Positions 22,781-33,690 of a stretch of DNA of 64,000 nt are shown piece by piece (the first letter of the stretch is position 1; each line of letters begins with the position of its first letter). The DNA comes from Takakia lepidozioides (lineage: Eukaryota > Streptophyta > Takakiopsida > Takakiales > Takakiaceae). Made by a program: the position numbers and the translations under genes. The notes under the pieces were generated by a model, which saw nothing but the letters and a program-made list of their open reading frames with translations, ran no database searches and was not told the DNA's origin. The stretch covers positions 47,014,042-47,078,041 of the forward strand of contig CM060734.1 of NCBI GenBank assembly GCA_030704615.1, written 5' to 3'.

Positions 22781-24706
22781 GCCGATAGGGTACTCGTGCA
22801 AATGGTACTGAATCAGCCACCAACTCGATGGCATGATCAATATCACGTACAGGAGGCATTCCAGGGATTTCCTCGGGAAACATATCCCGATAATCATTGA
22901 GAACTGCTTCTGTTCTGACATGTACTCCTGTACTTTTAATACCTGATCCAAACAGACTTTCATGCACACTCAGGGCAAAAACCTGACTATTTCCCTTACG
23001 TGCACATCTTTTCATCTGAACAGCAGACATCAAAGGAACATTGGGGAGGGCTCGAGTACCTTTTAATTCAAAGGTTTTGCCAGAGGGTAAGGTACCGCTC
23101 ACCAACCCACACTTGCAAGCCACCACCGCATCCACAGTGTCAAGCCATTGCATCCCCAGAATGCAGTTGTAGCAAGCGCCGTTCCAGACTTGATCAAAAT
23201 TTGCCTTCGTGTGCACCCCTTGCATGACGACTGGCATAGCCGAAAGATGTTGTTGTGTGGTCTCCACCCCACCATTTGCATAATCTGAGATGGCTGCACC
23301 TCCACCTGAGACAATCCCAACTTGTCTACAAAGGACTTTGATAGCATGTTGTGGGTGCTGCCAGTGTCAATCAACAACATTGTTGGTTTCCCCGCCACCT
23401 GTCCCTGAACTCGAATAACATTGTGGTTGTAGGCCACTCCACCATCGACAACTGCAGCTGACACCCTCATATTGGGACCCTTTCCAGTGGCCAATCCTAA
23501 ACAATTTCCGAGGTCTGTAATGGTTATGGGCTCTACCGGTTCTTCCACTACCAAGGCTGCAGTCTGTCGGAATTAGCGTTCAGGACAATCTGCTGACCGA
23601 TGGCCGGGCTTATGACACTTGAAACAGAGCCCCTTCCTAAGATGTTCTTCCTGTTCCCTGGGACTTAGGCGCGGTGGATTTCCAACAATTGGTTTCTGCC
23701 GTCCCTGATTGTCGTTGTTCTTATAGGGTTTGAACCTCTTCCAATTTCCCTTCCTTACTGGGGTGATCTTGGGAGAAAATGTCATCTTCTTCTTATTTTC
23801 CCCTGCACGAGCCGAGTATGCCACTCGCTGCGCCTTGATTTCACATTCAAAGTTGCAAGCCAATCTATAGGCTTCAACCTCAGTGTGGGGATTGTGGGCT
23901 TTGACCTTATATTTCAAAGAGTCATTTAGGCCATCCACAAAAAAGTCCACCCTGTCATCTTCACTGAGAGTTGGAAAATAGCTGGCATGCATTTCGAATT
24001 TGGTCTTGAACTCAACCACATTAGAACTTTCCTGTTTCAAGGTGAAGAGTTCAACCTTCATCTTATGAGCGTAATCTCCAGGGAGATAGTGGGCCAGAAA
24101 CACTGATCGAAACTTCTCCCAAGTATCAATTGGGGGTTTCCCATGTTCACGGTGTTCTTTTTTCTAACGAGACCACCACAATTTTGCTGCATCCCGAAGT
24201 TGTAGGGTTGCCGTTCTAATTTTTGCTTCTTCAGGGTAATCTTCTTCAAAGAATTCCTCGAGTGTTTCTAGGAACGACAAAATCTCTTCTGGCTTGACAG
24301 AAGTCTTACCCACAAATTCCGGCAGCTTCACCATTCGTTTAATCTCGTGAGTTACATCTTTGTTTCTCTTGGCCCTGAACTCCAAGGAGCTAGCGTCGGA
24401 TTGTGATTCGGCCTGGCTTCGCAATTCGTCATGTGAAGTCCCTATGGTTCTTTTCGCACTCGATTTCTCTTTTGCAGGTTGAAGTTTCTGGACTTCAGAT
24501 CGAATGAGTGCACCTAGGGCTTCCATCTGTGCATTAGAGAAAAGCTAACCCTGGCAATCTTCCTTACGTCGAGAGGTACGAGCATCTGAAGGTTCCATCT
24601 CTTCTGAGTTATCGTACGAGCTGCGCCGCACGTTACTCTCCGATCCTGGCAACGAGAGCTTGCTCATAAATCTAAACGTACTTTTTTCTACCCTTATCGT
24701 ACACAG

Positions 24707-24718
24707 GCTCTGATACCA
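24707..24718 (-). promoter_or_regulatory. Gypsy-1 primer-binding site (tRNA-Met initiator)
   Basis: The minus strand reads TGGTATCAGAGC two bases after the 5' LTR, complementary to the 3' end of plant initiator tRNA-Met. Confidence 0.9.
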
Positions 24719-24720
24719 CT

Positions 24721-25225
24721 TACAACAACCCTGGGTTCTGACAAGAATCACTCTGAAAAATCCTTTTATAGTTCAGGTCTTGATGGAACCATAATCACAA
24801 GATCTACACAGTCATTTTGTAAAAAAGGTGAACCATAGTCCCTGTCCTACAAAAGGCAGTGACTATTTCTAGATTAATCAATTCTAATATGCACAACACC
24901 GGTTATCACATCCGGTCCACCCAGCCACCACGCCGTGCCTATCTCCTGCATCAGTTCTATCGGATCCTAGTGTCCTCCAGGCCATCATCCTCAGTCCTCT
25001 TCTCCTCCCTTCGTGTCTGCCAGAACCGCCGCACTTTCTTCGTGTATAGGTGACCTTCACCACCTGTTGACCTCCTTGGCAAGTGATCAGTACTCAAAGC
25101 TGGCAGTTGTCTCTCCAAACCTTCACGTGACACTGCTCCAGCTTTCCCCCACCTGTCATTCACACCACCCCATGGCCTTTTCCACCCAGAAGTCATTCAG
25201 ACTTGTTGCCTAGAGGGCCATAACA
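24721..25225 (-). repeat. Gypsy-1 5' LTR (505 bp)
   Basis: It is nearly identical to the 3' LTR over about 400 bases. Its minus-strand start (25,225 back to about 25,130) has a different sequence from the equivalent part of the 3' LTR apart from the outer ~18 bases. Confidence 0.9.
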
Positions 25226-25340
25226 CCGATGAACACGAGGACCTGCATGAATTAGGTCTTGGTGGTACTGTTGTTACGAGGCATGATATTGAGAAAGGAT
25301 TGACAACCAGTGTCTCGGGCATCAGTGTGAGAGAATGTAA

Positions 25341-26328
25341 TCTCGGGGAGGTCACTCCCTATCTAGTTTCCTAGACACGTGAGGCAAATAGGCATTTTCT
25401 ATGGGGGTATTAATTTTATTTTCTGAATTTTTGGCCACCCTATTATTACATAATTTTGTAATATGACATATTTTCTTGTAGGCTATATTATTTATATTTT
25501 ATAGCAGATAACAAATATTGGACACCCTATATTAACCTGAAAATAAAATAAAAACAACGGGGGTAATGAATTTTTTATTTGCTGGAAACAAATTTATCCA
25601 AAGTAGATGCATCAGCATAATTTAAAGTATAAAGGTTCTGAGCAAAATCAAATCTCATAGTAACTGAACTAATAATCGAATTTATGTCTATACACTTGCT
25701 GTCAGTTACATCATATTTGAATTTCAGATGCCCTCTAGATTTTGAGAAGTAGTTGAGAAGCATCATGATTGTTGTGGCTGGCTTGTTAAAGAGATCAACT
25801 GGTTGTCGAGAGACCTCCCACCTGCTCCCTACCTTTCTTCTCATTTTTTGTATTCTGCCTATCCACCAAAACTATGGGCCGCCATGCTTGTGTTGCCATC
25901 CTTCCCCCTCAATCTACGCTTCTCCATTGTCACGCCCTGCAAGCTTCAAAACCTGTGGGCCACAATGCTTTGCACCACTGAGCGCACAACCCTTTCTCTT
26001 TGTCTGTCTAGCATAATGTCACCACGAGTTGCAGCCGACAGGAGAGAGAGAAGCCTAGGGTTGTTGTGCACATGCGCCTACGCCCTCTCCGCTGCGTGTC
26101 ACTGATCGACATGTGTCCATTTAATTTATCTCCACCCTATATTAGTTTTATTTTTTTTGAAGAATCCATCTTCATTTTGGACCCTATTTTAATTTAAATG
26201 TGGTGCCACCAACATATTAGTACCCTATAGTATTTCTAAATATATTCTAAATTTTATTTTCTCATAATTTTTGGCGCCCTATATTTTTTTGCGCGTCAAG
26301 TGATAATATTTGGAAGTGACTTCCCCTT
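25341..26328. mobile_element. ~1 kb DNA transposon, 8-bp target-site duplication
   Basis: It is flanked by gaatgtaa at 25,333-25,340 and 26,329-26,336. The ends form imperfect inverted repeats: TCTCGGGGAGGTCACTCCC on the left and, read inward on the other strand, AAGGGGAAGTCACTTCC on the right. The paralogous segment near 30,982-30,989 (opposite strand) has one copy of the octamer and no insert. An 8-bp duplication suits the hAT superfamily, but no transposase is present. The interior is AT-rich except for 25,790-26,100, which is GC-richer and could be captured sequence. A minus-strand 89-codon frame (25,575-25,844) has no known domain. Confidence 0.75.
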
Positions 26329-26336
26329 GAATGTAA

Positions 26337-27000
26337 CATTGGGAGCTATATGTTAATTACCTAGGAGCGCATATCTACCTAGGAGCGCATATCTGTAAGT
26401 TTGGACACCACTTACTGACGATTGCTTGTGCATAAGAGGTGGGCGAGTGACGTGGGTGGATGGCGGCAGGAACCGATGCTGGATGTGGGGAATGATGAAG
26501 CAGAGACAGTGGTGCTACCGCTACCCACTTAGAAGGGTCCTTCGATCGTCGAAGCTGAGATGAAGCGATGTGGGCCTCCAAATGGCTTTCCTTACTTGGT
26601 GCTTAAAAACTTGAATTTTGTGATAGTCATTGAAAATGCACAAGAAATTAGGTGTTGGAACTTCATAAAGCAAGGTATCTCCAAACAAAGATCATTTCAT
26701 GTCCATGCATGGAGGCCTCCCCTCAAAGCAGGGCTTTTCTGCTGATTTCTCCGGTCATGGAAAATGGTATACTCTATGACATAATCCAGATAGCCATTCA
26801 CCAGTCAGAGAATGAGCATTGTTAGACCAATGTGCTAACTTCGTGCGCACATACTAACCTTCAGGGTGGCTCCACGGTTGCCAAACCTGAGCTAGACGCC
26901 TTTGTTTTTTTAATAACAAAATGCTCAGTCTGGGATTAGGGCGGGCACACGGGCAACGCAATGTTCCTTCCTTCCTGCGTCCATCCTGTTGAGTATGTAT
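26337..27000 (+). repeat. Duplicated segment, inverted relative to 29,890-30,960
   Basis: Landmarks include 'gggagctatatgttaatta', 'cttgtgcataagaggtgggc', 'gatgtgggcctccaaatggc' and 'aacctt.agggtgg', which recur on the opposite strand at 30,960, 30,890, 30,360 and 30,060. The plus-strand frame at 26,560-26,745 (containing PPNGFPYLVLKNLNFVIVIE) is preserved in the inverted copy at 30,192-30,449 and in part near 53,150-53,230. It may be a coding relic. No domain is recognised. Confidence 0.7.
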
Positions 27001-27437
27001 GCATACGATTGCAGTTCGCCAGTGAGCATTAGTTACTTACTGATTACTAAGGTGGTTTAGTTAGTGCCACGTTGGATTAGTTAATTAGATTCTTCTACTA
27101 GTTATCTTCATGCAGCACACGGTGTTTAGGTAGTGCTCTTGAATTTTGCCGCTCATTCCTTATGTAGTTGCAGGCTGTAGTTGCAGTGTACAGTAGCAGC
27201 AATGTGCTGATTGTTGCAGTATAATGGAATCACGAAGCATACGTAGGTTAATGACTAAGAAGGTTATCATACGATGCTCAGAGGTTGGTGGATGCAAATC
27301 TATCTATAGGAGTTGATGTAGCATAGTCAACAACAATCAACAGCAATTATTAACAAAAGGTTATGGGCCCACACAGCGTGGTGTTGCGCAGAGAGATTAT
27401 CAAGTTTAGAAAGCTACTGTGAGCAAGAGCAAGAACG
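27001..27437 (+). other. Leader region before the copia gag; LTR not resolved
   Basis: No gene is seen. The last ~200 bases precede the gag ATG and probably include the end of a copia LTR and leader, but no partner LTR exists in the window to define its edges. 'ggttatgggccc' at about 27,359 is the region where a primer-binding site would be expected. Confidence 0.35.
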
Positions 27438-28440
27438 ATGGAGAGAGACCTAGGAAACATTGAGCGGTTTTCGGGAGAGAACTTTCACCTTTGGAAGTTT
27501 CAAATGCAGGCAGTGTTGAGAGGAAGAGATCTGATGACAGTTGTTGATGGAACTGAGACAAGAGATAACACCATCTTGAGAGAAGTTGAGTGGATAAAGA
27601 AGGACAACATAGCAGTGAGCTTGTTGTGCCAAGCAATAGGCTGGAAGTTGTTGAATCATTTGCTAAGTTGTGAGAAGGGCTTATTACAATACACGAACAG
27701 AGGGCTACAGAGAATGTTCATCACTTACAGAAGAAATTTTATGAGTGCAGAATGACAAACGGAAAGGATGTAGCTACTTACATTGGAGAGATAGAGCTAA
27801 TTATTAGTCAGTTACGTGATCTTGGTGATAATGCTTTTAACGATGGATCTATAATGACTAAGATGATGAGCAATCTACCTGATGACTACGATCAACTTAT
27901 GACCGCACGGGACAGCGTTCCCGAGGAGAGCAAGACATTGGAGCAATTGACCCTGAGATTGCTCAAAGAGGAAGCAAAGATCAAGAAGCGTCAAAATCAG
28001 GAAGAGGCTGCAAATACTAAATTATTTTTTGTGAACAAAGGCAAGAATCAGTATCCAAGTCGAGGCACACACACTGGGAGTTCCGTATACCATGGTGGAG
28101 GTGCTAACAGTGGGAGTACTTCAACCAGACCGCCATTAACATATGAGCAGCGGCAAGAGCAGCTAAGAGAACTAAAGAAACGAACTCACTGCCACAACTG
28201 TGGTAGACCCGGGCATTGGGAGAGGGAATGTCCTGAAAAAGTGCCAAACAAGCCACCTAATGCTCCGGATCAAGGAAGAAAGGTTTTCATTGCAGACGTG
28301 CAAGATCGTGAGTCGGCTTTAGTCACCCGGGCATTCATGGCAAGTTTCACAAAGATTGCAGCTTCAAGCGGAAACGTGGTGGCCGACGATGATACATTGT
28401 GGTATGCAGATGGCGGAGCATCTCAACACATGACCGACAA
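27438..28440 (+). pseudogene. Ty1/copia gag and start of protease, truncated
   Basis: The frame begins with a copia gag N-terminus (IERFSGENFHLWKFQMQ). It continues with the gag domain (about 27,700-28,000: DVATYIGEIELIISQLRDLG) and a CCHC knuckle (CHNCGRPGHWERECP, about 28,190-28,235). It stops in the protease at WYADGGASQHMTDN, which has D-G-G where D-S-G/D-T-G is usual. A frameshift near 27,680-27,710 splits gag into two frames that overlap at 27,752. At about 28,440 the copia sequence is cut off and joined to a dispersed repeat fragment. Integrase, RT, RNase H and the 3' LTR are all missing. Confidence 0.88.
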
Positions 28441-29440
28441 CAGACAAGATAGAAGCACAGCCACCAAAGAGCAATGTAAAGCTCAATTGTTGTATGACAA
28501 AGCCATAAGACTTCCATGAACTTGTTGCAAGTTTGTGACATGGGTGAGGTCATTAAGGATGATCTGAAAGGCCTATCTACTATCTAACCCAGGCACTTAA
28601 CTAAAATTTTAACTCGGGGTGGGAGTCTACCTTTGAACAATAAACAATAAACAGATGCAAAGAGAAAAGGGAGATTGTCAATGTCCAATGTTTGGACATC
28701 ACAAAGACAACATCCATTTTTGATACAATGTCTTAGGGTTTCTCATCAGAGAGCGACCATTGTTTACAATCTTGAGGCTGAGCCTAAAGCCCTCACCTTG
28801 TTGGGGTCCAATTGCAGGAAACTCATTCCGTCCATCTCTTGCAGGCCAGCCAATGAACAAGCACCATACATCTTCCTTCCATGGAACGACCAACAGACCC
28901 CCTCCTTTTCGGTCCTTCCTTCTATTCAACATATTATCCAGTGGAGTAGAGGGATCATTGTCTCTACTGATCACATCAATCTGAGTCAGTTTACACCATG
29001 TCTGGCAGGCTTTGCGCCGACGCTTCTAACTATTGGTGTCTTTTTAGAGCTGCCAGGCCACCCTGAAGCACATATGGACAAAATCCCTGCTTTACAAAGA
29101 CAGAAGGGTTAAATTTCATTCTGAACACATCAGGCCTATTGGCCCCACTGAGGGTCCCCATGGATTTTATAAAGTCCATTTCTTTTTCTTTCTTTCTCTG
29201 TGCATATTTCTTTGTCTCCGGCTGGTGTCCCTGTCTCCTGGTGGGAAAAGAATCTGGAACCATTGCAGTCATCTTTTCTCCAAGCAATGCTTGGCGCCAG
29301 AAGCACAACTCCATCTCATATCCTAGGTGCAGAGTTCGCATGTATACCATTGCAAACTGAGGTCCTCTTCCGGCTTACAATCTTTCTCCATAGATTACAG
29401 GCCCTTCCACCCAAGGGGCTCGTGGCAAGGGCCCTCGCAA
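28441..29440 (+). repeat. LINE-beta-like debris and duplicated segment
   Basis: 28,441-28,530 matches 3,415-3,500. 28,530-28,810 is a decayed relative of the LINE-beta ORF (VCDMGEVIKDDLKGL-type text with several stops). 28,810-29,340 is the inverse of about 52,000-52,520. No functional gene is seen. Confidence 0.65.
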
Positions 29441-29444
29441 CATC

Positions 29445-30290
29445 TATGAGGCTTACTTCCAGGGAGAGAGATGGGATTTCCTGCGGAGAAGACGACGCTT
29501 ACATGGATCTCTGGCAGACTTAGAGAAAATAAAGCCAAGGGATACATAACTTACTGATGAAGCCCACCTCCTTCGCAGCGATGAAGACTGCAGAGGCGGC
29601 TCTTGAGGGCAAGGGGGAATGCTCTCGCTTAATTGAGGCAGATGGCCCCATCTATTCACGCACATACTTCATTCTTACAGTTTCATCCAGTCCATCTACA
29701 CAGCATCCATCCAAATGATACGACGACATCCATCTGAAGTCTATCTACTTTCGTTGAAGCCATTCAAGTGTTTCCCGCGCTCGCTGTTGGTTCCCGGGAA
29801 AAAAACAGGCAACAGCCTGTCGAGTGTGGGGCAGATGACTGGCTAATGCCGGTGGTAGGAAGGGTTCCTTGATGCGTAGTGCGGGCGAAGACGAGGATGG
29901 ACGCAGGAAGGAAGAAACAGACGAGTGTGGATCGTACAGAGGGTGCCAGGAGGCAGGGTTGCGTTGCCCGTGTGCCCGCCCTAATCCCAGCGGAAGACTG
30001 AGCATTTTGCTTTAGAAAACAAAGGTGTCTAGCTCAAGTTTGGCAACGATGGAGGAGCGATGGAGGCCACCCTGAAGGTTAGTATGTGCGCACGAAGTTA
30101 GCACATTGGTGTAAACAATGCTGATTCTGTGACTGATGAATGGCTATCTGGATTATGTCATAGAGTATACCATTTTCCATGACCGGAGAAATCAGCAGAA
30201 AAGCCCTGCTTTGAGGGGAGCCCTGCATGCATGGAGATGAAATCTTTGTTTTGAGATACCTTGCTTTCTGAAGTTCCAACACCTAATTTC
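29445..30290 (+). repeat. Duplicate of the segment upstream of the RecQ gene
   Basis: It runs in the same order and orientation as 52,490-53,240: 'gggatttcctgc', 'catggatctctggcagactt', 'gaggcagatggccccatcta', 'gccattcaagtgtttcccgc' and 'ccatgaccggagaaatcagc' all recur. Both copies hold a similar frame (here from about 29,553, MKPTSF..., there from 52,579, MRKPTSF...) containing EAALEGKGE and RLIEADGPIYSRTYFILT. It may be a relic of coding sequence or chance. Confidence 0.75.
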
Positions 30291-31059
30291 CTGAAATTTT
30301 TCAATGACTATCACAAAATTCAAGTTCTTAAGCACCAAGTAAGGAAAACCATTTGGAGGCTCACATCGCTTCATCTGAGCTCGTCTAGCACGACGATCGA
30401 AGGACCCTTCTAAGTGGGTAGCACCATTCTGCTTCATCATTCCCCACATCCAGGACTTGCATCGGTATCGGCCGCCATCCTCCGACGTCTCTGTTGAAAA
30501 TGAAATTGCTGATTATAATACTCACCCCAAATCTGCAGAGTTACAGTAAGCTATCAAGAATCTCTCAAGTACTGAGAAGTACACATGCTAGCTTTCAGAC
30601 AATTCACGATGCTCACATTCCTGTAGACAGAGCGATCTCCACGCTCTGGACACAACTACAACTAGCATACGTGAAAAACAACGCACTCAGAATTAGTGCT
30701 CAAGAAAACTAAGTAACTATAAGCGGGAAATGTAAGGTTCAAACTGCAGTCGTGGAAAGTGATGCAAGGATTGATAGATGTCACTGTAACATCCTAGTTG
30801 GCATAGATAGCTAAACTAAAATAACCGGCAATGGTCCAGATGGCAATAACGGACTGGATCTTCAAATTCAACAGTCTCGCCCACCTCTTATGCACAAGCA
30901 ATGGTCGACTGCTCAGTAAGTTGTGTCCAAAGGTACAGATATTCAATGCACTCCTAGCTAATTAACATATAGCTCCCACCATTACATTCTCTCACACTGA
31001 TGCCCTAGACAATCCTTTCTCAATATTAGACCTAATTCATGCAGGTCCTAGTGTTTATC
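30291..31059 (-). repeat. Inverted partner of 25,231-26,880
   Basis: It carries the uninterrupted target site of the ~1 kb DNA transposon (30,982-30,989). It lacks a short piece ('cttggtggtactgttgttac' region) present at 25,258. No gene. Confidence 0.7.
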
Positions 31060-32030
31060 TGAGCGGTTCATCCTAACCAACTCTGCTGTGGAATCAAGCT
31101 TTGTCTTCGATGTGTCAAATATAAAGAGGGACTCGTACTACAGCAAGTGAGCAGTTGTGTGAAACTTCTCTAGTGAGATCACATGCGATTGGACAGATGA
31201 AAGGTCCAGAAATTAGTCATTTTCAAACCTAAGAAACTCCAGTTATATCGCATAGTCAATATCCAGCTCAACTTCAGCAATTTGGGATAAGCGTAACTCG
31301 TTGTAACCAGGAGTAACTTCACAATTTCGAAAAATCCTAGTGATCCTTCCAGTCATATAATGGACATCAAGCTCAAGTAAATTAATAATCGGATAAGCTC
31401 AACTCACTATGCACATTGGAGCACCGACCTCACGCCCACGACGTTTGGAGAGAAACGCTCATTCTGTCACCTTCACATTTTCCTTGCGGTTGATCAGCTT
31501 GTTGAGCGCGCTCCAGAGGTCTCCGGTGGAGCCAAAGGCTTAAGCTGTCACCTTCACATCATTTGCTTTGCGGACATTGCCCCAACTGGGCCAGGTATAT
31601 ATGATCAGGGCATGATCACATTGCTGATCCAACTGTGCCACCAAATTCATTATCAGTCAAACAACTCAACTCACTGCGAAAATTGCTCCAACCAAGCATC
31701 GACAACGCAGTGCACATCGGCCGTTCAATCATCTCTCAAATCATCGCTCGAGGACGCAAACTTGTCTCGGTAGTTATAGAGTCATCAGCATCCACGATCG
31801 ATCGAAATCGAATCCCAGAACTCTCAGTCTCGCAGCCATGCCAGACTCAGTTTTGGTTTGAGTTTGTTAATGGGCTGGGTGAATGGATCGATCGTGAATC
31901 CTTGATTTATATGGATCACTAGAGAGATCACATGGGTAGGGATTTTTCTCTATTTTCTTAGCAGACTTCAAAAAGATCTCAAGTGACACGCTGCAAATAA
32001 TCGACCCAGTGAAAATTATACCCTAACCAG
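31060..32030 (+). repeat. Diverged copy D of the inverted-repeat family
   Basis: It is collinear with 8,010-9,000 of arm A: 'gacaacgcagtgcacatcgg', 'ctctcagtctcgcagccatg' and 'gaatggatcgatcgt' occur in the same order, with insertions and deletions. Its left 200 bases pair inversely with 10,480-10,725. No domain-bearing frame. Confidence 0.75.
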
Positions 32031-32460
32031 TGACCACTGTCCCAGTGTGAGGCCAGCTCCTTTTTGAGCCAACAAGTTAAAATGATAATAACAGGGAGAC
32101 TCTGGAAAAGTAAAAATTCAACCTGTTAAGGAAAATCCATATTGCACGATATTCAGTTTTATGGGTTTCGATCCACTTAACTTAGTTACACCTTACCATC
32201 ATACAAAAAGTTTCCTTCCACGTAATTATCATTCTGCTTAACTAGCATTTGTATGTAGCAGATCGCAGATTGATCTGATTATTGCCTCGGAGTCAACATG
32301 GATGGTAGAATCCAACAACAGTTTGACTCTTCAAGTCCCTGATGTGGAGATGAACTTCAATTCCAGCAATTCTACTTATTGAGTTGGAAGGCCAAGTTCC
32401 CTCAAAGCTTACGTCAATATTCTGGAAAAATGAGAAAGTATGTTTTGCTCCATTGAAAAA
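32031..32460. other. No gene seen
   Basis: AT-rich spacer with no domain-bearing frame and no repeat relation noticed. Confidence 0.4.
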
Positions 32461-32464
32461 AAGT

Positions 32465-32585
32465 TAAAGTTTGTTTATTGAACGTCCAAGAATTTTACAG
32501 AGTCTACTGACAATGGGCGGTTGAAGGCACACATTGAACCCCTCCTCATGCACCTGCTCAAGTGCAAATAACCGAACAGAACTGA
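32465..32585 (-). mobile_element. SINE fragment, minus strand
   Basis: It is related to the minus-strand SINE at 33,516-33,690: the minus strand reads gagcaggtgcatgagg, ggttcaatg (B-box-like), 'gtgccttcaaccgcccattg' and a tail with 'ttggacgttcaataaac'. Diverged and shortened. Confidence 0.55.
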
Positions 32586-32605
32586 GTGAATACCTGTTGA
32601 TGGCA

Positions 32606-33182
32606 ATAACAAGCTGGCCCATATTTCAAAGGTGGCAATAGGACAGGTGGCACATTTTGACGAGCCCATCCTGGGGGATAGGCACCTGATATTCCACCAC
32701 TGGCAGATTATGGTGAATTTCCGGATTTTATCCCCTTTGTACAACTAGCTCAGCCCGAACTTTCCCTAAATCTAACACCAAGTGGACAAAAGAAAAAGCA
32801 AAACAGAAAACATATTGAACTATGAGTATTTGAACTTGCTATTTTTACCATTACCCAATCAGTGGGATTCGGTATTTGGGGGCGTGTCTCTTGAAAGGCT
32901 AAGTTTAAACAAAGAGAAAAAAAGTCGGTTCAGTCCACTCTATGTATTCTACCAGGCCAACACCCATATGCCGAAAATAACAAGCTGGCCCATTTTTTAA
33001 AGGTGCCAATAGGACAGGTGGCACATTTTGACGGGCCCATCCTGGGGGATAGGCACCTGATATTCCACCACTGGCAGATTATGGTGAATTTTCCGGATTT
33101 TATCCCCTTTGTACAACTAGCTCAGCCCGAACTTTCCCTCAATCGAACACCAAGTGGACAAAAGAAAAAGCAAAACAGAAAA
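32606..33182 (+). repeat. Two direct copies of a ~205-bp unit
   Basis: 32,606-32,810 and 32,976-33,182 are nearly identical, starting 'ataacaagctggcccat' and ending 'gcaaaacagaaaa'. Each is followed by a copy of the inner edge of arm B ('cccaatcagtgggattcggt' at 32,855 and 33,302), so a larger unit was duplicated in tandem at that edge. Confidence 0.85.
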
Positions 33183-33394
33183 TTGTAGAACTATATATTA
33201 AGGAATAGCACGATAAACATTATAATGCATCATGTAAGCCAAAAGCCGCTATCTGTTGTGTATTTGAACTTTTTGCCATCCACAGTTATTAACATTAGGT
33301 ACCCAATCAGTGGGATTCGGTATTTGGGGGCGTGTCTCTTGAGATCTTTCTAAAGTCTAAGTTATAAAGAATAGATAAAGATAAAGATAGAAGG

Positions 33395-33515
33395 CAACCA
33401 GCATGTAACCCAGTGGTAATGGGCACATACCACGTTGGATGTGGTTGTGGGTTCAAACCACCGTCTGGTGTCATGAAGGTGTCCACCTTCCTCTTATAAG
33501 AGATTAAAAAATAGA
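33395..33515 (+). mobile_element. tRNA-derived SINE, plus strand
   Basis: An A-box-like acccagtggtaatggg (about 33,409) and a B-box ggttcaaacc (33,449-33,458), spaced as in a tRNA-type Pol III promoter, are followed by a tRNA-unrelated body and an A-rich tail. Absent from arm A. Abuts the minus-strand SINE. Confidence 0.7.
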
Positions 33516-33690
33516 AAAATAAAAAAATTCTTTAACGTCCAATGAATTTACAGAGCCTACCGCTCACCACACAGGCCATCGAGGGCCCAATGGACGGTCT
33601 GAAGGCACATGTTGAAGGATTGAACCCAGGATCACCTAGGTTATGCACAGGCAAGACACAAACACCCGACCACCTGCTCGAGAAAAAGCC
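33516..33690 (-). mobile_element. tRNA-derived SINE, minus strand
   Basis: The minus strand starts gagcaggtggtcggg (A-box-like), has ggttcaatcc (B-box) about 45 bases later, and ends near 'ttggacgttaaagaa' and a T/A-rich tail. It interrupts the arm B sequence 'gggctttttctc', which is continuous in arm A (about 8,910). Confidence 0.7.

Larger units (their letters stand above)
20048..24526 (-). pseudogene. Gypsy-1 gag-pol, disrupted
   Basis: The ancestral frame appears to have been one long gag-pol. Gag (24,526-23,573) has the retrotransposon gag domain and a CCHC knuckle (CFKCHKPGHRSADC), with stops at about 24,166 and 23,572. Protease (around 23,400) keeps LLIDTGSTHN; a frameshift follows near 23,270. 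RT (22,571-21,700) keeps FMDD. TGG became TAG in the SPWGAP motif before it (about 22,585). RNase H has a stop at about 21,688 and a frameshift near 21,480. Integrase (21,419-20,505) keeps the HHCC and DDE regions. The C-terminal chromodomain (about 20,230-20,090) shows a W-x-x-Y-P core. A roughly 40-residue PPR segment sits between PYRHS and EELEKQL (22,662-22,780). Confidence 0.92.
19468..25225 (-). mobile_element. Gypsy-1: Ty3/gypsy chromovirus, degenerate, 5.76 kb
   Basis: This is a full-length element on the minus strand, flanked by the 5-bp duplication ccgat at 19,463-19,467 and 25,226-25,230. LTRs lie at 24,721-25,225 (5') and 19,468-20,063 (3'). Next to the 5' LTR is a primer-binding site matching initiator tRNA-Met, and next to the 3' LTR a polypurine tract. 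Internal order is gag, protease, reverse transcriptase, RNase H, integrase, chromodomain. Coding is broken by several stops and at least two frameshifts. A PPR-derived segment sits within pol. LTR ends read TG...TA rather than TG...CA. Confidence 0.95.

Noticed and set aside
33395-33515. Functional tRNA gene
   Set aside because: A- and B-box-like motifs are present, but the flanking sequence cannot form a full cloverleaf by eye, and it continues into a non-tRNA body with an A-rich tail, as in a SINE.
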